A DNA stretch of 21,451 nucleotides from Candidatus Sulfopaludibacter sp. SbA3 (GCA_945900935.1 CAMDKT010000021.1:1-21451); one strand, 5' to 3'; shown: positions 1-7,826, counted from the stretch's first letter. Program-made: numbers and translations. Notes: a model not told the origin generated them from the sequence alone.

Positions 1-849
1 CCGGGAAAAGGGGTTGATTTGCGGATGGCACGGGTTTCTGAATGGGGCGCGTCAACACGGTGCGTTACTGCCATCCATTGTGCGGCACTTCTGGTTGCCG
101 ACCTCAGAATGAACTTGTTGAAGCGCTCCAAGGGTGACGTTCGGGAGCGTGGTTGACTTGAGAGAGGAACCGACAGCCGAGGCCGGGAGGCCGAACCGAA
201 GCGGAGATTGGAAACCTGACAACGGCAAGTTAAACCGGCGCCCATGGAGATCGCTCTTTGAAACACAAAGATTCCATGCAAGGGTGCGGCTGGAACACGC
301 AGTTGCCGCTTGCGTGGAGGTGTCGTGGTAATCCTGAGTCCGATGCCGCCAGCGACCTCACCCAAACCTAGCGGGACTTTCGCAAAATCGGGCGTGTTTT
401 CTTCGTAGAGCAGGCTTTGACAGTAGTTGGGATGCCATCCGCGCGATAGATGAAAGAAGTACATGTCGAAGACGTCTGAATCCCCGGTCGCGCGGTTCCT
501 GGTTTGGACTAGGAAGGTTCTCGGGGCTTGCACGATTGGCCGCTGATGAACGCTGATCAACGCCGATAAGCAGTCGCGTGTTATCCGCGTTCATCAGCGT
601 TCATCAGCGGCCAGTATTGTGCGGCGCGAAACTCGTAGCTCTGCGACAACTGGCTCGCGGCCGGGAACACGCACGACAGTGGCTGCTCAACCCTCTCGCC
701 GCCACTCTTGACGATTGTTTCATCTAGCCGGAGAATCGTGCCTGGATCTATGGGTAGCTGTGGAGGTAGCCCGCGAAACTAGCCGCGGGGCCACAGCCGC
801 TGCCGCCGCGGGACAAGAAAAACTGCCGCCGGCAACCCCGCTTCCAGGC
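1..849. other. Stretch without a recognisable intact gene; possible decayed minus-strand gene
   Basis: I recognise no intact gene here. On the minus strand one frame has no stop from about 590 to the left edge, and a second is open from 778 to 584, ending at a TAA inside the palindrome at 537-613. Parts look protein-like, for example VFDMYFFHLSRGWHPNY in the left piece and ILRLDETIVKSGGERVEQ in the right piece, but neither matches a family I know. The far-left part becomes rich in Arg, Ser and Pro, typical of a non-coding GC-rich frame. A gene split by the palindromic element is possible. Position 104-260 also contains short GC-rich hairpins of unknown meaning. Confidence 0.25.
537..613. repeat. 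33-nt-arm palindrome built from 10-bp units
   Basis: Left arm 537-569 and right arm 581-613 are reverse complements with only 2 mismatches in 33, around an 11-nt loop. Each arm is made of degenerate 10-bp units (cgctgatgaa, cgctgatcaa, cgccgataa). The symmetry continues weakly outward (gcacgat on the left, attgtgc on the right). No poly-T follows, so it is not a classic intrinsic terminator. It looks like a REP-like dispersed palindromic element; that assignment is inference, because only one copy is visible in the window. Confidence 0.75.
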
Positions 850-1302
850 TCACGGTTTGCTTGAGGTTCGCTGCCGGGCGGCGCGGCGCAAGGGACGAAG
901 CCGTTCCCGGCGTTCCTCGGCGGCGTGAATCTCCCGCTCGCTCAGGCCGAAGTAATGGCCAACTTCATGCCAGACCGTATCGGTGACAATCCGCTCCAAG
1001 TGGGCCGGATTGCGAGACATCTCTTCATGTGGAAGCTGGAATATTCGGATCCGGTCGGGGCCGTCGGGCGACGAGTCCCCGACACTGCGCTCGGTGAGAG
1101 GTCGGCCCTCATAAAGTCCGAGCAAATCGGGCGACGGGCCGAGCGGTTGGACGACGATAACCAGATTCCGCATCCGGGCGCGGAAGCGGCCCGGTAATGC
1201 GGCGACCGCGCGTTCCACGATCGCGTCGAATGCTTTTGGTGCGAGCCGTAGGGGCACTTTGTCAGAATAGAAAGAAAGCCACGGCAATGCAACCTCACTC
1301 AT
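850..1302 (-). CDS. Zincin-like metallopeptidase family protein
   Basis: A 150-residue soluble protein of the small bacterial zincin family (PF06262-type, possibly regulated peptidases of unknown substrate). The zinc site is clear near residue 120: HEVGHYFGLSE, an HExxH motif followed by the family's G-L-S/D turn. The N-terminal half has the usual pattern, F-D-A-I-V-E-R-A then R-N-L-V-I-V-V and later L-L-G-L-Y-E-G, matching the family length of about 120-150. No signal peptide is seen. The ATG chosen (1302) overlaps the ATG of the divergent ferredoxin gene in one CATG. An AGGG lies about 8 nt upstream, inside the neighbour's coding sequence. Later GTG or TTG starts before residue 16 are possible, since the conserved domain begins around VPLRLAPKAFD. 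Confidence 0.85.
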   Translation of the reverse strand: MSEVALPWLSFYSDKVPLRLAPKAFDAIVERAVAALPGRFRARMRNLVIVVQPLGPSPDLLGLYEGRPLTERSVGDSSPDGPDRIRIFQLPHEEMSRNPAHLERIVTDTVWHEVGHYFGLSEREIHAAEERRERLRPLRRAARQRTSSKP

Positions 1303-1711
1303 GAACGATACCCTCAATCCAAAAGACACTCCGGTAGATACGACAACCCTGCCGGTAATTGCGGCCAATCTCGGAATTGGCAAACTGGTACGCCACATTT
1401 TTCTCTGCGCCGACGCGACGAAGCCCAAGTGCGCCGGGAAGGAAGAGTCGAACGAAGTCTGGGAACATCTGAAGAAACGGCTGGCCGGATCGGGACTGAT
1501 GGTCGGCGACAAGTGTACTTACCGGACGAAAGCGAACTGCCTCCGGATTTGCGAGCACGGGCCGATCGCGGTCGTCTATCCGGACGGAATCTGGTACCAC
1601 TCGGTGACGAAAGAAGTCGCCGACCGCATTGTGGACGAACATCTGGTGGGCGGCAAGCCTGTGGCCGAATATGTGTTTGCCGTGAATCCGTTGGACGGGA
1701 ACGGCGAGTAG
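1301..1711 (+). CDS. (2Fe-2S) ferredoxin, thioredoxin-like fold
   Basis: A 136-residue cytoplasmic protein resembling the stand-alone thioredoxin-like [2Fe-2S] ferredoxins. Ligand cysteines appear as C-A-D-A-T-K-P-K-C (about residues 36-44), then CTYRTKANCLRICEHGP, followed by the family-typical V-V-Y-P-D-G-x-W-Y and D-E-H-L-V-G-G-K-P-V-A. It would act as a one-electron carrier; the partner is unknown. The first 30 residues are a non-conserved tail, so a later start is possible. No good Shine-Dalgarno precedes this ATG. It begins within the divergent metallopeptidase gene's start codon and is followed 20 nt later by cmk, so it probably heads a ferredoxin-cmk-lysC transcript. Confidence 0.85.
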   Translation: MNDTLNPKDTPVDTTTLPVIAANLGIGKLVRHIFLCADATKPKCAGKEESNEVWEHLKKRLAGSGLMVGDKCTYRTKANCLRICEHGPIAVVYPDGIWYHSVTKEVADRIVDEHLVGGKPVAEYVFAVNPLDGNGE

Positions 1712-1731
1712 CCCCTCCGATGGAAGATCGA

Positions 1732-2388
1732 ATGATCGTGGCGATTGACGGCCCGGCGGGCGCGGGAAAAAGTACGGTTGCGCGGGCTGTGGCTGAGCGG
1801 ATGGGATTTCTGCATGTCGACAGCGGCGCGATGTATCGGGCGGTGGCGCTATGGGCTCTGGAGAATGGCATCGATCCTTCCGACGCTGGCAAAGTGATTC
1901 CGCTGGCGGAGAGCGCGGAGATCAATCTCGACGGCGGGCGGGTGCTTTTAAACGGGAGGGACATTACCGCCGGTGTACGCCGCCCGGAGGTTTCGCAAGC
2001 CGCGTCGCGAGTGTCGGCAATTCCCGGCGTGCGCCGGGAGTTGGTGCGCATGCAACAGGAATACGCGGCGGTGACCAGCGTCGTGATGGAGGGGCGGGAT
2101 ATCGGCACCGTCGTGTATCCGAACGCGCGAGTGAAGGTTTACCTCGACGCCTGTTCGGAGGTTCGCGCTCGCCGGCGCGTGGAAGAGTTGGGCGGAGATT
2201 ACACGCAGGTGCTTCAAGAGATTCGCGAACGCGACACTCGCGATGAGACACGGGCGGATTCGCCGCTGCGCCAAGCGGAAGACGCCGTGTATTTGGACAC
2301 CAGCGATCTGGACGAAGCAGGCGTGATTCTTGCCGTGTTGCGGATTGTTCGCGAACGGATTTCGAACGGAAGAGGAGTAACGAGTTGA
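1732..2388 (+). CDS. cmk: Cytidylate (CMP/dCMP) kinase
   Basis: A 218-residue cytoplasmic kinase phosphorylating CMP and dCMP with ATP in pyrimidine nucleotide recycling. The P-loop GPAGAGKST sits at residues 7-15. The family signature HVDSGAMYRA follows, then the NMP-binding region with N-G-R-D-I-T and V-S-x-x-S-A-I-P-x-V-R, then M-E-G-R-D-I-G-T-V-V-P and the R-D-x-R-D lid near residue 165. Length equals the usual 220. I chose the ATG at 1732 because GGAAG lies 5-9 nt upstream; an in-frame ATG at 1720 has no Shine-Dalgarno and would only add four residues. The 3' end overlaps the lysC start by 4 bp (TTGA), implying translational coupling. Confidence 0.96.
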   Translation: MIVAIDGPAGAGKSTVARAVAERMGFLHVDSGAMYRAVALWALENGIDPSDAGKVIPLAESAEINLDGGRVLLNGRDITAGVRRPEVSQAASRVSAIPGVRRELVRMQQEYAAVTSVVMEGRDIGTVVYPNARVKVYLDACSEVRARRRVEELGGDYTQVLQEIRERDTRDETRADSPLRQAEDAVYLDTSDLDEAGVILAVLRIVRERISNGRGVTS

Positions 2389-3797
2389 GCGATTTGATCG
2401 TGATGAAATTTGGCGGTACGTCGATGGGTACTGCCGGCCGTATCCGGATTGCCGCCGAAATTACCGCCGCCGAACGGGCCAAGCGCCCGGTGGCCGTCGT
2501 GGTTTCAGCGATGTCGAAGGTGACCGATATGTTACTCGATACGCTGCGGCACGCTGAAGGCGGCGACCGCGCGACGATGGAACGGAACATCGCGGCGTTG
2601 CGAGAGCGGCATGAGACCGTGGCGAACGAGTTGCTGCGATCGCCGGAAGAAGTGTTGACGGGAATCGCGGGCCTGATCGCGGAATTTGAACGGATTTCGC
2701 AGGGAATGCTTTTACTGGGCGACCGGCCGCCGCGGTCGGTGGACGAAGCGATGGCAATCGGCGAACGGTTGACGGCGTTGATCCTGGCCGCTTATTTGAC
2801 TGAGACTGGAACGCCCGCCGAAGCGGTAAACGCGGCCAGCGTGCTGGTGACGGATTCGGTATTTGGAAACGCGACGCCGATAATGAATCTGACTCGGGCG
2901 AAAGGCGTTGCGGTAGTGGCGCCGCTGTTGGCGGCCGGCTCCGTGGTGGTGATGACGGGTTTCAATGGTGCCACCGCCGACGGCAAGCCCACGACGCTCG
3001 GGCGCGGCGGCTCCGACTTTTCCGCGTCGATTTTGGCCAGCGCCATGGACGCATCCGAACTGTGGATCTGGACCGATGTCGATGGCATCATGACGGCCGA
3101 TCCACGGCTGGTGAAGGACGCGCGGGTATTGGACGAAGTCACCTATGCCGAAGCGGCCGAGCTGGCCTACAACGGCGCGAAGGTATTGCACCCCCGGACG
3201 CTGGCGCCGCTGGTGGAAAAGAAAATTCCCGTTTGGAGCAAAAACTCGTTCAACCTGGCAGCGCCCGGCACCCATATTGTCGCGGCGTTGCGGGCCGATG
3301 AGCCTCGCGGCGCGCGGGCGGTGACGTCGATGGCGAATGTGGCGCTGGTTTCCGTTGAGCCGGCGTCGGCATCCATCAGCGGCACGCGCGTCATGGCGCG
3401 GGCGCTGGATGCCTTGGACATTGTGAACGCGGAGGTGTTGACGCTCTCCAGTTCTTCGTACCGGCAAAGCTTCTGCTTCCTGGTCAGGAAAGACGAGCTG
3501 CCGGCGGTACTGAAGGGTCTCGAAGAGGCCTTGGCGCTGGAGCTTGAGCATGGCTATGTGAAGCCCTTCGAGATCGACGAAAATGTCGGCTTGCTGGCCG
3601 TTGTCGGCGAAGGGATGCGGGGCGTGGCCGGTCTCGCCGGAAGGGTTTTTACGGCTGTTTCGAGGGAGGGGATCAGCATCATCGCCATCGCTCAGGGTTC
3701 TAACGAATTGACGATCAACCTGGTGGTGAGCCGCGATGGGCTGGAGCGGGCCGTGAAGGCCATTCACGCCGAGTGCGGGCTGGGGCGGCGAGCGTAG
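2385..3797 (+). CDS. lysC: Aspartate kinase
   Basis: A 470-residue aspartokinase catalysing ATP-dependent phosphorylation of L-aspartate, the first step toward Lys, Thr, Met and diaminopimelate. The N-terminal MKFGGTSM motif (residues 7-14), the GRGGSDFSA nucleotide/substrate region, W-T-D-V-D-G-I-M-T-A-D-P and the Y-N-G-A-K-V-L-H-P helix are all present. The C-terminal 150 residues carry two ACT-like regions, the usual site of feedback inhibition by lysine or threonine. The length and long alpha insertion fit the single-chain monofunctional class; no homoserine dehydrogenase domain is fused. The start is TTG at 2385, supported by AGGAG at 2373-2377 with a 7-nt spacer. It overlaps cmk by 4 bp. 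Confidence 0.96.
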   Translation: MSDLIVMKFGGTSMGTAGRIRIAAEITAAERAKRPVAVVVSAMSKVTDMLLDTLRHAEGGDRATMERNIAALRERHETVANELLRSPEEVLTGIAGLIAEFERISQGMLLLGDRPPRSVDEAMAIGERLTALILAAYLTETGTPAEAVNAASVLVTDSVFGNATPIMNLTRAKGVAVVAPLLAAGSVVVMTGFNGATADGKPTTLGRGGSDFSASILASAMDASELWIWTDVDGIMTADPRLVKDARVLDEVTYAEAAELAYNGAKVLHPRTLAPLVEKKIPVWSKNSFNLAAPGTHIVAALRADEPRGARAVTSMANVALVSVEPASASISGTRVMARALDALDIVNAEVLTLSSSSYRQSFCFLVRKDELPAVLKGLEEALALELEHGYVKPFEIDENVGLLAVVGEGMRGVAGLAGRVFTAVSREGISIIAIAQGSNELTINLVVSRDGLERAVKAIHAECGLGRRA

Positions 3798-3918
3798 CGA
3801 TAGACCGCGCCTGCCTCCGCCTCCACGCGCGAGTGCCGGTGATGAAGCATTTCATGAAGAATTTTATAGTTGCCCGTCCCCGCGCCGTCTGATAGCCTTA
3901 GCGCTTATTGACGGGGGA

Positions 3919-4812
3919 ATGCCGACAACACTGGCCGAAGAATCCACGATTTCCGCGCGGGCACTCGCACTACTGCCGAGCCTTCGGGCGGGTGAGCGTG
4001 TTGCGGTCCTGTTCTTTCTCTACCTCTCGGGACTAAGCTGGGTACGCGATTTGGGCGCGATGTCGCGGCTCCTGCTGCCGGCGGCGGCGCTTTTGATCTG
4101 CACGCTGGCGGCGGCGGAGTCTGCCAATACGAAAGGGACGACGCGCGTTGTCCGGGATTGGCTTTCCCAAGGGCTCATCCTGGCCGCCTACTTGAGCATC
4201 GGCTGGTTTAACTCGCCGCCAATTACGGCATGGCAGGCGAGTTGGGTGGAATGGGATCGTTTGATTTTGGACACATGGGGGCTGCGCGCGGCAGTGGAAA
4301 GCGCGGGCATCCTGATCCCCTCTTTGCTTGAAACTGCCTATTTACTGCTTTATGCGGCGCCGCCGGTTGGCCTCTGTATCCTGTATTGGAACTCCAAGCG
4401 GAAACACGTCCATGCGTTTCTGTTCACGCTATTATTAGGGACCTTCTCCGCCTACGCGCTGCTGCCGCTCTTCCCCGTCCATGGGCCGCACGCCGTCTAT
4501 CCGTCGCTCGATCTGCCGAACATCAACGGTTTGGGACGGAGCGTCAACCTGTGGGTATTGGACCACCTGGATATGCCCGCGAACGCGTTTCCAAGCGGCC
4601 ACGTGGCGGTGGGGTTTGCGACGGCGTTTGGGATGTTTCATGCCGTGCGCTCGCGGCCGGCGATCTGGGGATCGGCGTTTGCGTTCGCGACGCTGGTTTT
4701 TATCGCCACAGTTTACTGCCGGTATCATTACGCGTTTGACGGGCTGGCGAGCATTGGCATCGTCGCCGTTGTCTGTACGGTTGCCGGACGGCGGGGAGGC
4801 CCTGTTGCGTAA
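3919..4812 (+). CDS. PAP2-family membrane phosphatase (inositolphosphotransferase-like)
   Basis: A 297-residue multi-pass inner-membrane protein of the PAP2 superfamily, closest in look to the Aur1/Ipt1-like PAP2_3 group. Catalytic motifs visible are FPSGHVA (Ser226-Gly-His228) and C-R-Y-H-Y-A-F-D (Arg268, His270, Asp274), the usual C2 and C3 motifs. At least six hydrophobic segments are seen, at roughly 25-40, 50-66, 83-97, 128-156, 165-185 and 250-285. It would hydrolyse or transfer a lipid phosphate such as undecaprenyl or phosphatidyl phosphate; the substrate cannot be read from sequence. It overlaps the LssY_C gene by 8 bp, so the two are made together. A possible -10 box TATAGT lies at 3865-3870, and a G-rich run sits immediately before the ATG. 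Confidence 0.85.
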   Translation: MPTTLAEESTISARALALLPSLRAGERVAVLFFLYLSGLSWVRDLGAMSRLLLPAAALLICTLAAAESANTKGTTRVVRDWLSQGLILAAYLSIGWFNSPPITAWQASWVEWDRLILDTWGLRAAVESAGILIPSLLETAYLLLYAAPPVGLCILYWNSKRKHVHAFLFTLLLGTFSAYALLPLFPVHGPHAVYPSLDLPNINGLGRSVNLWVLDHLDMPANAFPSGHVAVGFATAFGMFHAVRSRPAIWGSAFAFATLVFIATVYCRYHYAFDGLASIGIVAVVCTVAGRRGGPVA

Positions 4813-6229
4813 TCTCGCTCTGGCGGCTTTGGGGCTCGGGTTGCTGCCGCTGGCGGCGGAACGGGTGTCCCAGGAGTTGCTGGTCCGGTTGACGACACCG
4901 GTCACCACGACGTCCAAAGCGGGTGCGCGTTTTGACGGCGTCGTCACTGGCTGCGCCCGTGCGGACTGCATCGCCGTGCTGCCCGTCGGGAGCACGATCT
5001 ACGGGTTTGTGCGGCAAGTGCTGCCGGTTGGTTTTGGCGTGCGGCGCGAAAGGGCGTCGATGGCGCTGGAATTCACCGGATGCCGGTTGCCGGACGGCGT
5101 CGAGACCTCCTGCCGCTCCGAACTTCTGTCCATCGACAATGCGCGCGAAACCGTGACGAAGGGCAATCGAATTCATGGGATACTCGCCGCCGACCATCCG
5201 CACAGCCTATTGAGCGGGGTTTGGTTCCGGCCGTCAACCGCCCTGGTTACTCGGTCGCTTTCCGGGCTGAATGGCGCGGGAAAATTGCTCTATTCCGGGA
5301 TCGCTCCGCATCCGGTGTTCGCGGGAGTAATTCTGATTACGCGCCTGGCGATTCTGCGGCTGCCGGAACCGGAAATCTATGTTCCCGCCGGCACGGATTT
5401 GATCCTGCTCGTCTCCGGCGAGGCGCGGGAGCGTTCTCAAGAAGTCGATCCAGCCCCGCTTCGCGACTCCTTGGCGGTGTGGCTCGCGGAGGCACCCGTG
5501 CGAGTGGCAACGCCGGAAGGCACGACCGCCGTCGATATTATCAACTTTGCGTTCCGCGGATCGGACGCGGAGCTGGCGCTGGCTTTTCTGGGCGCGGGAT
5601 GGACGACAGCGGATGATCTGAACAAGCGCACGTTTGCGCGCTCCTATCGGGCGTTCACCGAAATGCGGCCCTATCCTACGGCACCGGTTTCGCCAATGCG
5701 TTACGGAGGCCGACTGCCCGACAGAGTCTTCCAAAAGTCCTTCAATACGATGGCCAAGCGGCATCACGTTCGGTTGTGGAACGTGCCGTCCCCGGAGGGG
5801 CCGTTATGGCTCGGAGCCGCGACGCATGACGTGGGCATCGCCTTCGACTGGAAGCGCCTGATACTGACTCATCGGATCGACCGGGAGCTTGACCGGGAGC
5901 GGGACAAGGTGTTGGCTGACCTATCCTATGCCGGGTGCGTCACACCCATCGCCACCGTTGCCCGCCCGGATTTGGCGAGAAACAACGCCAAGCTGTCAAC
6001 CGACGGAGCGTTGCATTTTGTCGAAGCCAAAAGCTGTGAACCGCCTGTCCCCCACCCGTCCGGGTCGGTCAAAAAACCGTCACTGGGAAAAGCGATCCTG
6101 CGACGCACGATCCTAGAGGCGCGTCACTACGTCTTCCGGGGGAACGCTTACTACTGGACTTTCCGCGGGCTCCGTTCGCAACCGATGCAAAATCTATATG
6201 CGCGGTCCCGGCCGGCGGCGACGAAATAA
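4805..6229 (+). CDS. Exported LssY C-terminal-domain protein
   Basis: A 474-residue protein with an N-terminal hydrophobic leader (residues 1-18) and an LssY_C-type domain at about 245-410. Key features are FNTMAKRHHVRLW, W-L-G-A-A-T-H-D-V-G-I-A and H-R-I-D-R-E-L-D-R-E-R-D. LssY_C domains are often fused to DedA and PAP2 membrane modules in other bacteria; their biochemical role is unsettled. The middle (40-240) is a less conserved region with paired cysteines. The start is TTG at 4805: it has GGGGAGG five nt upstream and reads straight into the leader. It overlaps the PAP2 stop by 8 bp. The frame also stays open upstream inside the PAP2 gene, but that part is antiphase and not coding. Its last codons lie in a short tandem duplication. 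Confidence 0.75.
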   Translation: MRNLALAALGLGLLPLAAERVSQELLVRLTTPVTTTSKAGARFDGVVTGCARADCIAVLPVGSTIYGFVRQVLPVGFGVRRERASMALEFTGCRLPDGVETSCRSELLSIDNARETVTKGNRIHGILAADHPHSLLSGVWFRPSTALVTRSLSGLNGAGKLLYSGIAPHPVFAGVILITRLAILRLPEPEIYVPAGTDLILLVSGEARERSQEVDPAPLRDSLAVWLAEAPVRVATPEGTTAVDIINFAFRGSDAELALAFLGAGWTTADDLNKRTFARSYRAFTEMRPYPTAPVSPMRYGGRLPDRVFQKSFNTMAKRHHVRLWNVPSPEGPLWLGAATHDVGIAFDWKRLILTHRIDRELDRERDKVLADLSYAGCVTPIATVARPDLARNNAKLSTDGALHFVEAKSCEPPVPHPSGSVKKPSLGKAILRRTILEARHYVFRGNAYYWTFRGLRSQPMQNLYARSRPAATK

Positions 6230-6252
6230 TTTGCCGGCGGTGACGAAATAAT
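6211..6252. repeat. 22-bp tandem duplication spanning a stop codon beside tRNA-Cys
   Basis: Positions 6211-6230 and 6233-6252 are 20-nt direct copies with one mismatch (gccggcggcgacgaaataat and a c-to-t variant). The first copy carries the TAA that ends the LssY_C gene. The second ends one base before the encoded CCA of tRNA-Cys. It is most simply a replication-slippage duplication. Confidence 0.85.
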
Positions 6253-6253
6253 C

Positions 6254-6328
6254 TGGAGGTGCGGGTCGGGGTCGAACCGACGTATGAGGGTTTTGCAGAC
6301 CCTTGCCTTACCACTTGGCTACCGCACC
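6254..6328 (-). tRNA. tRNA-Cys(GCA)
   Basis: Read on the minus strand it starts GGTGCGG and pairs with CCGCACC to make the acceptor stem. The anticodon loop is CTGCAAA (GCA, cysteine), the T arm contains GGTTCGA, the discriminator is U (the known identity base for cysteine tRNA), and CCA is encoded at 6254-6256. Total length with CCA is 75 nt. It stands alone between the LssY_C and DinB genes. Confidence 0.95.
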
Positions 6329-6410
6329 GCTCGTCATAGCTGCTTCCACTAGGGTAAGCTACACAGTACCGGATCCGCAACCCGGAGCCGTTCAAACTCA
6401 GGAGAACCGT

Positions 6411-6956
6411 ATGGAACGACGCACTGTTTTTTCCGCGCTGGCCGCTGGCATGAGCGCCCAGGCCGCCATTTTTTCAAACCCCTTCGCGCACGCATTTTTG
6501 AAGAGTTTTGTGGCGCATTGGAACGACACGCGGGAGTATTCGCTGGCCGTGCTCGACGCGATGCCTGCCGATAAGTTCACGTCGAAGGCGAACCCGGCGC
6601 AACGGACTTTCGGCGAGCAAATGCTCCATCTGGCCAGCGCCAACACCGCCTATTTCCGGGGCTTCGATCTCCTGCCGCCGCCGGAGATGAAGCCGCCGGA
6701 CGCGGCTGATAAGGCGGCGGTGCGCGCGTTTGTCGTCGCGGGCTTCGATTTTACGGACGCGGTGCTGGCGAAGATGACAGAAAAGGACGTTTTGCGCACG
6801 GACATTAAGTTCAGTCCGCGCCTGCCCGCGCACTCAGCGGTGGACATTTTTCTGCGCGCCTACATGCACACGGCGCATCATCGCGGCCAGATCATCACCT
6901 ATTTGCGGGTAAATGAAATTAAGCCGCCGACTTGGAAATTCGAGCCGCACGCGTAG
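6411..6956 (+). CDS. DinB-superfamily protein with twin-arginine leader
   Basis: A 181-residue DinB/YfiT-like four-helix metalloprotein. The presumed metal-binding histidines are His73 (M-L-H-L) and His153/His157 in YMHTAHHRGQ, the hallmark H-x3-H of the family; many members are thiol-dependent metalloenzymes or have unknown function. The N-terminus MERRTVFSALAAGMSAQAA has a twin arginine followed by an Ala-rich hydrophobic stretch, so export of the folded metalloprotein by Tat is plausible. The ATG at 6411 is set by AGGAGA at 6400-6405. An upstream in-frame extension through the tRNA region is not credible. The stop codon directly abuts the stop of the convergent nitrilase-family gene (TAGCTA), with no bases between. 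Confidence 0.85.
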   Translation: MERRTVFSALAAGMSAQAAIFSNPFAHAFLKSFVAHWNDTREYSLAVLDAMPADKFTSKANPAQRTFGEQMLHLASANTAYFRGFDLLPPPEMKPPDAADKAAVRAFVVAGFDFTDAVLAKMTEKDVLRTDIKFSPRLPAHSAVDIFLRAYMHTAHHRGQIITYLRVNEIKPPTWKFEPHA

Positions 6957-7826
6957 CTATTCCAGCTTCTTCCCGCGATCCCGCAACAACTGCTCCAGGC
7001 CCAGCTTCCACCACGCGCCCGTCACGCCTTCCAGCGGACGCGTAAGCTTCGCGGGTTTGATGCGGACTGTCGCTATGATCACATCCTCGCCGTAAATCGA
7101 CGCCTCTTCAATAATGTTGCCATCGTCCCTGATGATGCGGCTCTGGCCGTGCGAGCCGGAGTTGTCGGCATTATTCCCCGGGGCGTTCGCAGCCACGGCG
7201 AACATCTGATTCTCCACCGCCCGCGCCATCATCTGCGCACGATAGCCGGGCAGTTTCTGCTCGCTCTTCATGCCCGATTCATGGCTGATGTAATAAACCA
7301 CACGCGCTCCGGCAATCGCCGGCAAGCGGACAAATTCCGGGTATCGCTCGTCGTGGCAAATGATCACCGTGGACGGTACGCCGCCCAGTTCAAACAGCGC
7401 CATGTGATTGCCGGGCGTGGCCCATTTCTCTCCGGCCAGTTGCAGCTTGCCGAAGCGCTCCACCATTTCGCCTTTTTCGTTGAATACCAGCGCCACATTG
7501 TAGGCGCGGCTGCCGGATTTGAACACCGATCCCACCACCGCGCCGATGCGCCGCCGCGCGCAGGTTTGGCCAATGAAAGCCGCCGCTCCCTCCAACTGTT
7601 CCGGCGTCGCGTCGATGCTTGGGCCGGTGTGATAGCCCGTGACGGCGCACTCCGGGAACACAGCCACCGCGACGCCTTTATCGGCGAGTGATTCCAGCGC
7701 CGCCACGATGCGCTTCGTGTTGTCCGCGATATCGAACGACGACCGGAACTGCACGGCGGCGACTTTCAATTCCACGGCCTGCGCGAAGGCCGCAACGCCA
7801 ACGGTGAGCAACAGCAAGAGTTTCAT
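6957..7826 (-). CDS. Exported carbon-nitrogen hydrolase (nitrilase superfamily)
   Basis: A 289-residue nitrilase-superfamily enzyme. The Glu-Lys-Cys triad is visible: Glu59 in F-P-E-C, Lys127 in F-G-K-L and Cys157 in V-I-I-C-H-D-E-R-Y-P-E. These enzymes hydrolyse amides or nitriles, or transfer acyl groups; the substrate cannot be told here. Unusually it carries a signal peptide (MKLLLLLTVGVAAFAQA), so it should work in the periplasm, whereas most relatives are cytoplasmic. Its ATG overlaps the stop of the upstream sulfatase by 4 bp (ATGA), so it is the last gene of a MATE-sulfatase-nitrilase operon. An exported amidase next to a sulfatase suggests breakdown of an extracellular sulfated or amide-bearing compound; that is inference. 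Confidence 0.88.
   Translation of the reverse strand: MKLLLLLTVGVAAFAQAVELKVAAVQFRSSFDIADNTKRIVAALESLADKGVAVAVFPECAVTGYHTGPSIDATPEQLEGAAAFIGQTCARRRIGAVVGSVFKSGSRAYNVALVFNEKGEMVERFGKLQLAGEKWATPGNHMALFELGGVPSTVIICHDERYPEFVRLPAIAGARVVYYISHESGMKSEQKLPGYRAQMMARAVENQMFAVAANAPGNNADNSGSHGQSRIIRDDGNIIEEASIYGEDVIIATVRIKPAKLTRPLEGVTGAWWKLGLEQLLRDRGKKLE

Noticed and set aside
104..260. GC-rich hairpins that first looked like part of a group II intron or other structured RNA
   Set aside because: I could not find a domain V-like motif, a reverse transcriptase or intron boundaries, so no RNA class can be supported.
2712..3767. A 351-codon minus-strand open frame opposite lysC
   Set aside because: It lies wholly inside the aspartokinase gene, has no family features, and mirrors the GC-rich codon pattern of the real gene.
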